A stretch of DNA of 64,000 bases from an uncultured Gemmiger sp. (GTDB lineage: Bacteria; Bacillota; Clostridia; Oscillospirales; Ruminococcaceae): the NCBI GenBank assembly GCA_944388145.1, contig CALXHQ010000001.1, forward strand, positions 186,001-250,000. The letters are read 5' to 3'. A program made the position numbers and the translations under genes. Under the pieces are notes generated by a model. That model ran no database searches, was not told the origin of the DNA, and saw nothing but the letters and a program-made list of their open reading frames with translations. Numbering within the stretch: the stretch's first letter is position 1; every line of letters begins with the position of its first letter. Of the stretch, positions 8,368 to 16,584 are shown in pieces.

Positions 8368-9054
8368 TCATCCGGGCATAAGGCGGTCCAGCAGCTGATT
8401 TACCCGGGAAATGTTCTGTACAAACTGCGGGGCAAAGTCATCCCGAATGTCGTAATCGAGATAGAGGGCACGCAGTATCCGGCGGCGGATGGCGGGCAGG
8501 CACCGGCTTTCCTGAACCGCAATCAGGCGATCCGCCAGGCGGGCGCAGCTGCGCGCCCAAAAGACATCCGCCCCCGCACGTTCCAGAATGCCGGAATCCG
8601 CCAGATATGTGCGCAGTGTGCGGGTGCTCTCCCCTGCCCTGGCGCCGCACAAGGGCGGCTGGAGATAATACTCGGCCCGACCGGTATCCAGGTCGATGGC
8701 CTGCCCCAGCGGATAGAGGGCACAGGCCAGTGGGCGCGCCTCATGTACTGTGCAGGCATTTGCCTCAAAAAAAGGGCAGTTGCCGCTATGGCGGGAAGAT
8801 TTCAGGCAAAAACCGGGCAGCAGCCCGGCAGTCTGCCGGCAGAAAGCCTCCGCCACTGTGGCGGGCGGCAGACGCAGACGCCGGGCCAACCGGTACAGAT
8901 CCAGTCCGGACATCACAATATCCCGCCGGGCCCGGCAGCAGCTGCCGCAGCCGGCACAGACAAAGGGAAACGGGTCATCCAGCTGAAGGCGCGGCAGCGC
9001 AGCCAGCTCGGATTCCGCCTCAAAACGGCCTGGGATTGGCTGCGGGCGGCTCAC
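8368..9054 (-). CDS. YkgJ-like cysteine cluster protein
   Basis: A 228-residue protein with the cluster CAGCGSCC near residues 32-40, typical of the YkgJ/UPF0153 family, thought to bind zinc or an iron-sulfur centre. More Cys follow (CPFFEANACTV, CALYP, CGA), as expected for this fold. No enzymatic function is established for the family. The start is GTG at 9052-9054, overlapping the stop of the dehydrogenase gene as GTGA. No ATG precedes the cysteine cluster. Coupling suggests joint expression with the dehydrogenase, but a shared job is not evident. Confidence 0.8.
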   Translation of the reverse strand: MSRPQPIPGRFEAESELAALPRLQLDDPFPFVCAGCGSCCRARRDIVMSGLDLYRLARRLRLPPATVAEAFCRQTAGLLPGFCLKSSRHSGNCPFFEANACTVHEARPLACALYPLGQAIDLDTGRAEYYLQPPLCGARAGESTRTLRTYLADSGILERAGADVFWARSCARLADRLIAVQESRCLPAIRRRILRALYLDYDIRDDFAPQFVQNISRVNQLLDRLMPG

Positions 9055-10040
9055 GGCAGGCTGACCTCGTGGCTGGTGGGGATACCGGCGGCAAAGCAGT
9101 GCAGCGCTTCGAAGGCGCCCTCCACCATGCTGGCCACATCCTCGTCGGTATAAAAGGCGGTGTGCGGGCTGACAATCACGTTGGGGAAACTGCGCAGCAG
9201 AGCCAGCTCCCGGTTTTGCAGCACATCTCCGGCATGGTTATAGTAGTACAGGCCGTTCTCGTCTTCCAGCACATCCAGCGCGGCGGCCCCTACCCTGCCG
9301 CTCTCGATGGCGGCAATCAGCGCGTCCGAATCGATCAGGCTGCCCCGGGCAGTGTTGACAATGACCACGCCGTCCTTCATTTTGGCAAAGGCGGCGGCAT
9401 CCAGCAGATGGTGGTTCTCGGCGGTGGCGTTGGTGTGCAGCGTGATCACGTCGCTGCGGGCATACAGTTCGTCCAGCGGAACAAACTCGGCCAGGGCAGC
9501 GGCCTCCGGGCTTTGATAGACATCGTATGCCAGCAGCTTGCAGCCAAAGCCGGACAGATGCCCCAGCACCGTGCGGCCGATCTTGCCGGCGCCAACCACA
9601 CCTACTGTGCAGGCGGACAGATCGCGGCCCATTTTGCCCTTGAGGGAATAGTCCTGCAGCTCAGCCCGCTTGAGGATATGTCCCATGCGGCGGGTGGCCA
9701 TCAGCATCAGCATAATGGCATAGTTGGCCACGCCGTTGGGGGTATAACCGACATTGGATACCCGCATGCCGTGCTGTTTGGCCCGGGCACGGTCCACGTG
9801 GTCGTAGCCAATGGAACGGCAAAGCAGATATTTGACACCCAGCGCCGCGAACCGGTCCACCATATCGGCGCCCATGTCGCAGGGTGTCATACAGACGGCG
9901 TCACAGCCTTCGGCCAGGGCGATATTTTCGGGCGTGGGGTAGTCCGCCGTCCAGGTGAAATCAATGCCATATTTTGCGCTGAACTGCCGGCAGTAATCCA
10001 GTTCGTCAAAGGGGCGCAGGGCATAGAAGCAGATTTTCAT
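9051..10040 (-). CDS. D-lactate dehydrogenase-like 2-hydroxyacid dehydrogenase
   Basis: A 329-residue NAD-dependent D-isomer-specific 2-hydroxyacid dehydrogenase. It has the Rossmann motif VGVVGAGKIG near residue 147, the substrate Arg in NTARGSLID, the catalytic Glu in LEDENG and the His in SPHTAFYTDE. These features match D-lactate dehydrogenases and the VanH group. The likely reaction is pyruvate plus NADH to D-lactate, but another 2-oxoacid is possible. The ATG has GGAAGGAG 9 nt upstream. It lies downstream of a GNAT and an esterase gene and overlaps the YkgJ-like gene. Confidence 0.88.
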   Translation of the reverse strand: MKICFYALRPFDELDYCRQFSAKYGIDFTWTADYPTPENIALAEGCDAVCMTPCDMGADMVDRFAALGVKYLLCRSIGYDHVDRARAKQHGMRVSNVGYTPNGVANYAIMLMLMATRRMGHILKRAELQDYSLKGKMGRDLSACTVGVVGAGKIGRTVLGHLSGFGCKLLAYDVYQSPEAAALAEFVPLDELYARSDVITLHTNATAENHHLLDAAAFAKMKDGVVIVNTARGSLIDSDALIAAIESGRVGAAALDVLEDENGLYYYNHAGDVLQNRELALLRSFPNVIVSPHTAFYTDEDVASMVEGAFEALHCFAAGIPTSHEVSLP

Positions 10041-10071
10041 GGTTGGATGCTCCTTCCGGTGGAGAGTTCTG

Positions 10072-10614
10072 TCAATGTTTGGGCCGGTTTGCCGCCAGGT
10101 ACTCCTGCCGCGTCAGCAGCAGGTGGAGCAGCCCCTCCCTATCCAGGCCCATCTCGCGGAAGCCCGCGTCCCGGTGAAGTTTCCGGGCGGACTGCCGGCT
10201 CGGTTCAAAGTCGTTGTGGATGCGGGTGACGCCGCAGTCCCGGAATGCATGGTCCAGCAGAAGCTGCAGAGCAGGCCGGCTGTATCCCTTACCGCGGCAG
10301 GCGGCAAGCAGTACAATGCCCATATCCCACCAGTCATCCGCCGGTACGTAATGGAAATTGACCTCTCCCAACCATGCCTGATCCGAATCGCGCCGGATAT
10401 AAGCGAAAAACCGTTTTGGTTCCCGGTTGACCCAGGCAGCGTGCCATGCTGCCCAGCCGCTCTGCGGGAAATCCACGCAGCCGGTATCCCGGTGGTAACC
10501 GGGGAAGTCCACGTTCCACCCCGCGTTATAGGACATGGTAGCCGGGTCCGCTTGCAGTTTTTGCCGGAACCACAGGTCCTCCAATTTAGGGACATACAGG
10601 GTGATCTGGTCCAT
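10072..10614 (-). CDS. GNAT family acetyltransferase
   Basis: A 180-residue protein with the GNAT acetyl-CoA motif ACRGKGYSRPALQLLLDHAF in its middle and the later GVTRIHNDFEPSRQSARKLHRDAGF region, as in RimJ/RimL-like transferases. The acceptor is not clear. I chose the ATG at 10614, which has AGGAG 8 nt upstream; another ATG 6 nt earlier is too close to that site. It lies 31 nt before the dehydrogenase gene and is probably cotranscribed. Confidence 0.8.
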   Translation of the reverse strand: MDQITLYVPKLEDLWFRQKLQADPATMSYNAGWNVDFPGYHRDTGCVDFPQSGWAAWHAAWVNREPKRFFAYIRRDSDQAWLGEVNFHYVPADDWWDMGIVLLAACRGKGYSRPALQLLLDHAFRDCGVTRIHNDFEPSRQSARKLHRDAGFREMGLDREGLLHLLLTRQEYLAANRPKH

Positions 10615-10660
10615 GCGCATTTCTCCTGTAGGTGCTTTCTGAAAAAGCGAAGCGTACCTG

Positions 10661-11503
10661 TCAGCAGCCATGGGGCGCCGGAGCCGGCTCCGAGCCGCCG
10701 TGGGGGCCGGGGTGATAATCGAACACATCGTCCAGCCACTCCCGGCAGAGAGCGAACCAGTGGGCATTGTGAGGGTTCGCATCATGGACCTCAGCGGTGC
10801 ACAGGCTCATGCCGTGATGCCCGCCGGCAAACAGATGCAGTTCAAACGGCACCTGGTTTTTGCGCAGTGCAGCAGCCAGCAGCATCGAGTTTTCCACCGG
10901 AACCAGCTCATCGGCCACCGTGTGCCAGATGAAGAAGGGCGGCAGACCCGGGCGGACCCGCTGTTCCAGGCTGAAGGTTTGCCGCAGGGCCGGATCGTCG
11001 CCGGCGACCCGGTCAATGCTGCCCTGGTGGGCAAAGGCCCCCGACGTGATAACCGGGTAGCCTAAAATCACCGCGTTGGGACGGTTCAGGCCGCGGTCCC
11101 CGCCCAGCGCCTGCTGCACCGGCTCGGCATCCCACAGGATGGCAGTGCTGGCTGCCAAATGTCCCCCCGCCGAAAATCCACAGACCGCAATCCGGTCCGG
11201 ATCGGTGTTCAGATCGGCAGCATTTTTGCGCACCCAGGCCAAGGCCCGTGCAGCGTCCTGCATCGGGTGCCAGTCTCGGGCCTGTTCCATCACTGAATAC
11301 TCCAGCACAAAGGCCTGATAGCCCGCCGCCAGGAACTGCATGACCACGGGTTCGCTTTCCCGCTGGCTGCAATACTCGTAACCGCCGCCGGGCAGGATCA
11401 CCACCGCCGGGCGAACATCAAAGGCAGGGCAGGAATCGATCCGGCCGCGGACCCAACCGGTGAGCACCGCACCGCCGGGGAAAGTTTGGGTAATCAATCT
11501 CAT
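10661..11503 (-). CDS. Alpha/beta hydrolase, esterase-like
   Basis: A 280-residue alpha/beta hydrolase of the esterase/lipase (BD-FAE-like) group. It has an oxyanion loop VILPGGGYEYCS near residue 35, the nucleophile elbow CGFSAGGH near residue 108, the acid in HTVADELVPVE and the catalytic His in AGGHHGMSL. No signal peptide is seen, so it is cytosolic. Likely substrates are short acyl or acetyl esters, for example acetylated sugars; this is inference from the family. The ATG has AGGAGG upstream. Confidence 0.85.
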   Translation of the reverse strand: MRLITQTFPGGAVLTGWVRGRIDSCPAFDVRPAVVILPGGGYEYCSQRESEPVVMQFLAAGYQAFVLEYSVMEQARDWHPMQDAARALAWVRKNAADLNTDPDRIAVCGFSAGGHLAASTAILWDAEPVQQALGGDRGLNRPNAVILGYPVITSGAFAHQGSIDRVAGDDPALRQTFSLEQRVRPGLPPFFIWHTVADELVPVENSMLLAAALRKNQVPFELHLFAGGHHGMSLCTAEVHDANPHNAHWFALCREWLDDVFDYHPGPHGGSEPAPAPHGC

Positions 11504-11573
11504 GGGAAGGTTCCTCCTTCTATGCAGCGCCGGCGGCTGTGCATCTCGGCTGCAGCGGCGCAGGATTGGCGGA

Positions 11574-12056
11574 TCAGGCTTGCGGCTCCGCCGTGGGACG
11601 GTCCGGCAGCGGATGCTGCTGGATATACTCCGCCATGATGTCAGCTGCCACCTGTACCAGCATGGGGCAGGGACGTTTCTGGTAGTATTCGGGGGTGCGC
11701 TCCTCGGCCACCGGGGTGCCCTCGGCCTTTTCCAGGCCCAGCAGTTCCCGGCAGATCAGCGTGCCCTTGCCGTTGCGGGTGCAGAACGCCCTGGCCAGGG
11801 CCTGCACCTCGGCGTAAAAGGCGCTTTTGTCCCTGGGGTCGGTAAAGCCGTACAGTGCCCCCAGCACCAGCGTAATGCCGGTAAATGCCCCGCAAACCTC
11901 CCGCATTCGGCCAACGCCGCCCCCCAGGCCGCCCACCAATTTGAGAACCTGCTCCCGGCTCATGCCAATTTCCTCAGCAAAGGGCAACACAGCCGACTGG
12001 CTGCAGTTGCAGCCGGAATAAAACGCCTCCCGGGCGCGGTCGCCATAGATTGACAT
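11574..12056 (-). CDS. C_GCAxxG_C_C family putative redox protein
   Basis: A 160-residue protein with the spaced cysteines of this family: GCNCSQS near residue 15, then CGAFTG, and later single Cys in AFCTRNG, LICREL and RPCPML. Members are often near redox or molybdenum enzymes and may bind a metal centre, but the function is not proven. I chose the ATG at 12056, with AAAGGA 10 nt upstream, since the longer frame adds no conserved sequence. It is divergent from htpG and upstream of the esterase gene. Confidence 0.8.
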   Translation of the reverse strand: MSIYGDRAREAFYSGCNCSQSAVLPFAEEIGMSREQVLKLVGGLGGGVGRMREVCGAFTGITLVLGALYGFTDPRDKSAFYAEVQALARAFCTRNGKGTLICRELLGLEKAEGTPVAEERTPEYYQKRPCPMLVQVAADIMAEYIQQHPLPDRPTAEPQA

Positions 12057-12220
12057 TTCCGTCACGTCCTTTCCTCTCCCGCCGCTGGAGGCCGAACCGA
12101 CCCTCATCCGCGAAAAGACTGGTATAATATCAGCATACCGCAAACCAGGCTTTTTGAAAAGGGGGTCTCGAACCTGTTTTGAACAAATTGTGAATCTTTT
12201 GCTATCCGTACATCAAAGGC

Positions 12221-12249
12221 TTGCGCTTTAGGATGCAGAGTGCTAAAAT
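12221..12249 (+). promoter_or_regulatory. htpG promoter
   Basis: TTGCGC, 17 nt, TAAAAT with an extended TGC. The -10 is flanked by CIRCE half-sites, so HrcA binding would block it directly. Confidence 0.75.
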
Positions 12250-12253
12250 AGAA

Positions 12254-12280
12254 TTAGCACTTGAATTGATCGAGTGCTAA
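12254..12280 (+). promoter_or_regulatory. CIRCE operator (HrcA site)
   Basis: TTAGCACTT-N9-GAGTGCTAA, matching the CIRCE inverted repeat TTAGCACTC-N9-GAGTGCTAA with one mismatch. A further GAGTGCTAA (12238-12246) lies upstream and overlaps the -10, giving three half-sites in 43 bp. CIRCE is the HrcA repressor target, released on heat stress. Confidence 0.92.
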
Positions 12281-12326
12281 CATAGTTTCGTTTTCATGAA
12301 TTTTAATACAAAGAAGGGTTATCCAC

Positions 12327-14228
12327 ATGGCTATGCGTCAATTCAAGGCCGAGAGCAAAAAGCTTTTGGACCTGATGATCAATTCCATCTATACCAACCG
12401 TGAGATCTTTCTGCGTGAGCTGATCTCCAACGCCAGTGATGCCTGCGACAAGCTTTACTTTAAGAGCTTGACCGACACCTCGCTGGGGGTCCACAAGGAG
12501 GATCTGCACATCCACATTGCCCCCGATAAGGACAGCCGCACCCTGACTGTCAGCGATAATGGCATCGGCATGACCAAGGAAGAGCTGGAAAAGAACCTGG
12601 GCACCATCGCCCGTTCCGGCAGCATGGATTTCAAGGCCGAAAACAAGAACGAGAATATCGATATCATCGGCCAGTTCGGCGTCGGCTTCTACTCCGCCTT
12701 TATGGTGGCCAGCAAGGTCACCGTCATCTCCCGCGCCTGGGGCAGCGATGAGGCCTGGAAGTGGGAGTCCAGCGGTGTGGAGGGTTATACCCTCACCGAG
12801 GCGGAGAAGGCTGAGCCCGGCACCGATGTGATCATGGCGCTGAAGGAGGATACCGACGGCGAAAATTACAGCCAGTATCTGGAAGAGTACACGCTGGTGG
12901 ACCTGATCAAAAAGTACAGCGACTATATCCGCTATCCCATCACCATGTACCGTCAAAAGACCCGCCAGAAACCCAAGCCGGAGGATGCCGGTGAGGATTA
13001 CAAGCCGGAATACGAGAGCTACACCGAGCTGGAAACCATCAACAGCATGGTGCCCATCTGGAAGCGTGACAAAAAGGATGTAACCGAGAAGGATTACAAC
13101 GAATTTTACAAGAACCACTTCAATGATTACACCGACCCCCTGCGGGTCATTACCAGCCGCACTGAGGGCACTGCCACCTACACTGCCCTGCTGTTCGTGC
13201 CCGGCCGCACTCCCTACGACTACTACACCAAGGAGTACGAGAAGGGCTTGGCGCTGTATGCTTCCGGCGTGCTGATCATGGACAAATGTGCCGACTTGCT
13301 GCCGGATTACTTCAGCTTTATCAAGGGCGTTGTGGACAGCGAGGACCTGAGCCTGAACATCAGCCGTGAGACGCTGCAGAAGGACAGCCAGCTGCGCCTG
13401 ATCCGCAACTCGCTGGAGAAAAAGATCAAGAACGAGCTGCACGCCATGCTGGTCAATGACCGGGAGAAGTACGAGACCTTCTGGAAGGCGTTCGGCCGTC
13501 AGATCAAGTTCGGCATTTACGGCGATTACGGTATGCACAAAGATCTGCTGGCCGACCTGCTGATGTTCTACTCTGCCAACGAGAAGAAGTATATCACGCT
13601 GGACGAATACCTGGAAAAGATGCCTGAAGGCCAGAAGTGCATCTATTACGCTGCCGGCGACGAAACCGACCGTCTTTCCAAACTGCCCAACGCTCAGCTG
13701 GTACTGAGCAAGGGCTACGACCTGCTGCTCTGCCCCGAAGATGTGGACGAGTTCTGCCTGCAGATGATGCACGACTACAAAGAGAAGGAGTTCAAGAATA
13801 TCAACTCCGGCGACCTGGGGCTGGAAACCGACGAGGAAAAGAAGGCTGCGGAGACCGCCACCGAGGAAAACAAGGACTTGTTTGAGGACATTAAGACCGC
13901 ACTGAAGGGTAAGATCAAGGATGTGAAGGTTAACCCGACCCTGAAGGATCACCCGGTATCGCTGTCCAGCGAGGGCGGTTTGTCCATGGAGATGGAGAAG
14001 GTCCTGCGCAAGATGCCCAACGCTGAGGGTATGGAGAGCACCAAGGTGCTGGAGCTGAACCCCAACCATCCGGTGTTTGAGGCACTGAAGTCTGCCAAGG
14101 CTGCCGGCGACGGCGACAAGGTAAGCAAGTACGCCACGCTGCTGTACGACCAGGCCCTGCTGATCGAGGGCTTGCCGCTGGAAGATCCCGTGGCCTACGC
14201 CCAGATGGTCTGCGAGCTGATGAAGTAA
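12327..14228 (+). CDS. htpG: Molecular chaperone HtpG (Hsp90)
   Basis: HtpG is the bacterial Hsp90, an ATP-dependent dimeric chaperone in the cytosol. The 633-residue protein has the GHKL ATPase motifs: ELISNASDACDKL (catalytic Glu) near residue 32, VSDNGIGMT, and GQFGVGFYSAF. The middle and C-terminal dimerisation domains are present at normal length. The ATG follows a short GAAGGG site. It is one of the few plus-strand genes here and stands alone behind a CIRCE-bearing promoter, so it should be repressed by HrcA. In Bacillus subtilis htpG is not CIRCE-controlled. Confidence 0.97.
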   Translation: MAMRQFKAESKKLLDLMINSIYTNREIFLRELISNASDACDKLYFKSLTDTSLGVHKEDLHIHIAPDKDSRTLTVSDNGIGMTKEELEKNLGTIARSGSMDFKAENKNENIDIIGQFGVGFYSAFMVASKVTVISRAWGSDEAWKWESSGVEGYTLTEAEKAEPGTDVIMALKEDTDGENYSQYLEEYTLVDLIKKYSDYIRYPITMYRQKTRQKPKPEDAGEDYKPEYESYTELETINSMVPIWKRDKKDVTEKDYNEFYKNHFNDYTDPLRVITSRTEGTATYTALLFVPGRTPYDYYTKEYEKGLALYASGVLIMDKCADLLPDYFSFIKGVVDSEDLSLNISRETLQKDSQLRLIRNSLEKKIKNELHAMLVNDREKYETFWKAFGRQIKFGIYGDYGMHKDLLADLLMFYSANEKKYITLDEYLEKMPEGQKCIYYAAGDETDRLSKLPNAQLVLSKGYDLLLCPEDVDEFCLQMMHDYKEKEFKNINSGDLGLETDEEKKAAETATEENKDLFEDIKTALKGKIKDVKVNPTLKDHPVSLSSEGGLSMEMEKVLRKMPNAEGMESTKVLELNPNHPVFEALKSAKAAGDGDKVSKYATLLYDQALLIEGLPLEDPVAYAQMVCELMK

Positions 14229-14338
14229 ACGCCGCCGGCCCGTCCGCATCGGGCGGGAGCTGCCGGCTGGCCTGCCTGCCGTGCAAAGCGGTTGTCTGCT
14301 GACCGAATCGACGCCAAAGCAAAACCAAAACCATAGAG

Positions 14339-14392
14339 AAGGCCCCGGCCGACCCGCTTTGCGGTGTCGGCCAGGGCCTTGCTGTTTGGTTT
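14339..14392 (+). terminator. Terminator between htpG and the flavodoxin gene
   Basis: AAGGCC-C-CGGCCGAC (14339-14353) pairs with GTCGGCC-A-GGGCCTT (14366-14380), followed by a T-rich tract. It ends htpG and may also stop the convergent flavodoxin transcript, as an A-rich stretch lies on the other side. Confidence 0.75.
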
Positions 14393-14491
14393 GCGTTTGG
14401 TTCAGGCGGGAGGTATGCCCTTTCACCATATCTGCACAGGGCAGCGCTGGCGGCCAAACGGCGCAGTACCGGGGCGCAGGGCACCGCAGCA

Positions 14492-15052
14492 TCAGACCTG
14501 CGGTTTTTCCCCGTCCCCCTGCCCTGCCAGCGCCTGCACGATGGGAGCCAGCGTTGCCAGGTCCACAAAGTCCACCGCTTTGCCGTAGGTCTCGATCATG
14601 GCGCGGGTCTCGGCGTTCTGCTGTTCCGGCGGCTGGTTTTTGGCCGCAGCGTACAGCAGGCGCATCATCGTCCTGTGGGCAAAGTTCAGCCGGCTGTAAT
14701 CAATGCCGCCCCGCAGGTGGAACAGCCGGGCATTGTCCAGCACCGGCCTGGGCAGGCGGGCCTGCAGGGCGGTGCGGATGTTGCGGATGTTTTCCGCATC
14801 ATGGGGGTCGGCCAGCCCCACCGTGACGATCAGGTAGCGGCGGGCCGGGTCAGGGGCCAGCGCGCGAAGCGCCCTGCCCAGCCCGCAGACGCCCCCGGCG
14901 TACAGCCCGCCCACATAGACAAGCTCGGCGCAGCCTTCAGCCCTGTCCGCCTGGGCGGCGGGATAGCAGGGCAGCCCGGTGCGTTCGGCCAGCGCCTGGG
15001 CGTACCGCCGGGATGTGCCGTAGCGGCTGCCATAAAGAATGACGGTGGACAT
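14492..15052 (-). CDS. Flavodoxin domain protein
   Basis: A 186-residue protein that starts with an FMN phosphate loop, STVILYGSRYGTSRRYA, as in flavodoxins and the HemG/flavodoxin-like group. The second motif, VYVGGLYAGGVCGL, fits the flavodoxin loop that contacts the isoalloxazine ring. The C-terminal half is divergent, so it may be a flavodoxin-fold regulator or a protoporphyrinogen-oxidase-like protein rather than a classical electron carrier. The ATG at 15052 has GGGAGGGG upstream and a separate promoter. Confidence 0.8.
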   Translation of the reverse strand: MSTVILYGSRYGTSRRYAQALAERTGLPCYPAAQADRAEGCAELVYVGGLYAGGVCGLGRALRALAPDPARRYLIVTVGLADPHDAENIRNIRTALQARLPRPVLDNARLFHLRGGIDYSRLNFAHRTMMRLLYAAAKNQPPEQQNAETRAMIETYGKAVDFVDLATLAPIVQALAGQGDGEKPQV

Positions 15053-15135
15053 GGTGGGTCCCCTCCCCTGTTGCTTCCGGTCGATCCGGCGCCGCGCCAA
15101 GGATGCGGCATGGCGGCGCGGTCATTTCCACCACC

Positions 15136-15164
15136 AGTGTAGCAGACCCGGCAGCGGCTGTCCA
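15136..15164 (-). promoter_or_regulatory. Promoter of the flavodoxin gene
   Basis: TGGACA, 17 nt, TACACT with an extended TGC, on the minus strand. Same layout as the fabF promoter. Confidence 0.65.
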
Positions 15165-15206
15165 TGGCGGCGGGGCGGTTTGACAGAAATTTTACGCGGC
15201 GCACAC

Positions 15207-15237
15207 AAAAAGGCCCCCTGCCTTGCGGCAGGGGGCC
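15207..15237 (-). terminator. tuf terminator
   Basis: An 11-bp perfect GC stem (15212-15222 with 15227-15237, loop TTGC) is followed on the minus strand by five T. It lies 37 nt after the tuf stop. Confidence 0.95.
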
Positions 15238-15274
15238 TTTCGGCTTATTCAGCAGATCCCGCGATCAGCAGAAA

Positions 15275-16480
15275 TTACTTCTCGATCTTGGAAACAACGC
15301 CGGAACCGACGGTGTGGCCGCCCTCGCGGATAGCGAAGCGCATGCCCTCTTCCATGGCAACCGGGGTGATCAGCTCAACATGCATATCGACGTTGTCGCC
15401 GGGCATGCACATCTCGGTGCCCTCGGGCAGAGTGATGATGCCGGTAACGTCGGTGGTGCGGAAGTAGAACTGAGGACGATAGTTGTTGAAGAACGGGGTA
15501 TGACGGCCGCCCTCTTCCTTCTTCAGGACGTAAACATGGCCATCGAAGGTGGTGTGGGGATGAACGGTGCCGGGAGCAGCGATAACCTGGCCACGCTCGA
15601 TCTGATCACGGTCAATGCCGCGCAGCAGAGCGCCGATGTTGTCGCCAGCCTGAGCGTAATCCAGGCTCTTGCGGAACATCTCCAGACCGGTAATGGTGGT
15701 GGTCAGCTTGTCCTCCTTCAGGCCGACGATCTCCATCTGATCGCCAACGCGGGCAGTACCACGCTCAACACGGCCGGTAGCAACGGTGCCACGGCCAGAA
15801 ATGGTCATGACATCCTCGACAGGCATCAGGAAGGGCTTGTCAGCAGCACGGTCGGGGGTCGGGATCCAGGTATCAACAGCATCCATCAGCTCCCAAATGC
15901 ACTTGTACTCGGGAGCGTTGGGATCGGTGGAGGTGCTCTCCAGAGCCTTCAGAGCGGAGCCGCGGATAACCGGGGTCTCGTCGCCGTCAAAGCCCATGCT
16001 GGAGAGCAGCTCACGGATCTCCATCTCGACCAGATCCAGCAGCTCAGCGTCATCGACCATGTCGCACTTGTTCATAAAGACAACCATGCGGGGCACGCCG
16101 ACCTGACGGGCCAACAGGATGTGCTCACGGGTCTGGGGCATGGGACCATCGGTGGCAGCAACGACCAGGATAGCGCCGTCCATCTGAGCAGCACCGGTGA
16201 TCATGTTCTTGATATAGTCAGCATGGCCCGGGCAGTCAACGTGAGCGTAGTGACGCTTCTCGGTGTGGTACTCGACGTGAGCGGTGTTGATCGTGATGCC
16301 GCGAGCCTTCTCTTCAGGGGCCTTGTCGATGCTGGAGTAATCCATGAAGTCCGCGTCGCCCTTCAGCGCGAGGACCTTGGTGATCGCAGCGGTCAGAGTG
16401 GTTTTGCCATGGTCAACGTGACCGATGGTGCCAATGTTGACGTGCTCGAGCGAGCGGTCAAACTTTGCCTTTTCAGCCAT
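15275..16480 (-). CDS. tuf: Elongation factor Tu
   Basis: EF-Tu brings aminoacyl-tRNA to the ribosome as a GTP complex. The 401-residue protein has all G motifs: [13 protein letters not shown] near residue 20, [16 protein letters not shown] and GSALKALE, followed by the two beta-barrel domains ending in [11 protein letters not shown]. Length is standard. It is the last gene of the str cluster but has a strong promoter of its own in the 104-bp gap after fusA and a perfect terminator, so it can be expressed above the other genes. The ATG has AAAGGAGG upstream. Confidence 0.98.
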   Translation of the reverse strand: MAEKAKFDRSLEHVNIGTIGHVDHGKTTLTAAITKVLALKGDADFMDYSSIDKAPEEKARGITINTAHVEYHTEKRHYAHVDCPGHADYIKNMITGAAQMDGAILVVAATDGPMPQTREHILLARQVGVPRMVVFMNKCDMVDDAELLDLVEMEIRELLSSMGFDGDETPVIRGSALKALESTSTDPNAPEYKCIWELMDAVDTWIPTPDRAADKPFLMPVEDVMTISGRGTVATGRVERGTARVGDQMEIVGLKEDKLTTTITGLEMFRKSLDYAQAGDNIGALLRGIDRDQIERGQVIAAPGTVHPHTTFDGHVYVLKKEEGGRHTPFFNNYRPQFYFRTTDVTGIITLPEGTEMCMPGDNVDMHVELITPVAMEEGMRFAIREGGHTVGSGVVSKIEK

Positions 16481-16530
16481 TGGAATATCCTCCTTTTATT
16501 CAAGCGGGTTTTGAAGCCTCGTTTAAGGCT

Positions 16531-16559
16531 ATCATACTAGATTTTCGAGCAAAAATCAA
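16531..16559 (-). promoter_or_regulatory. tuf promoter
   Basis: TTGATT, 17 nt, TATGAT on the minus strand, between fusA and tuf. Confidence 0.75.
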
Positions 16560-16584
16560 GTAAATTCGTGATTTCTGTCTTCGA

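Noticed and set aside
12303-14492. 729-codon minus-strand frame opposite htpG
   Set aside because: Shadow of htpG; low-complexity content and no ribosome binding site.
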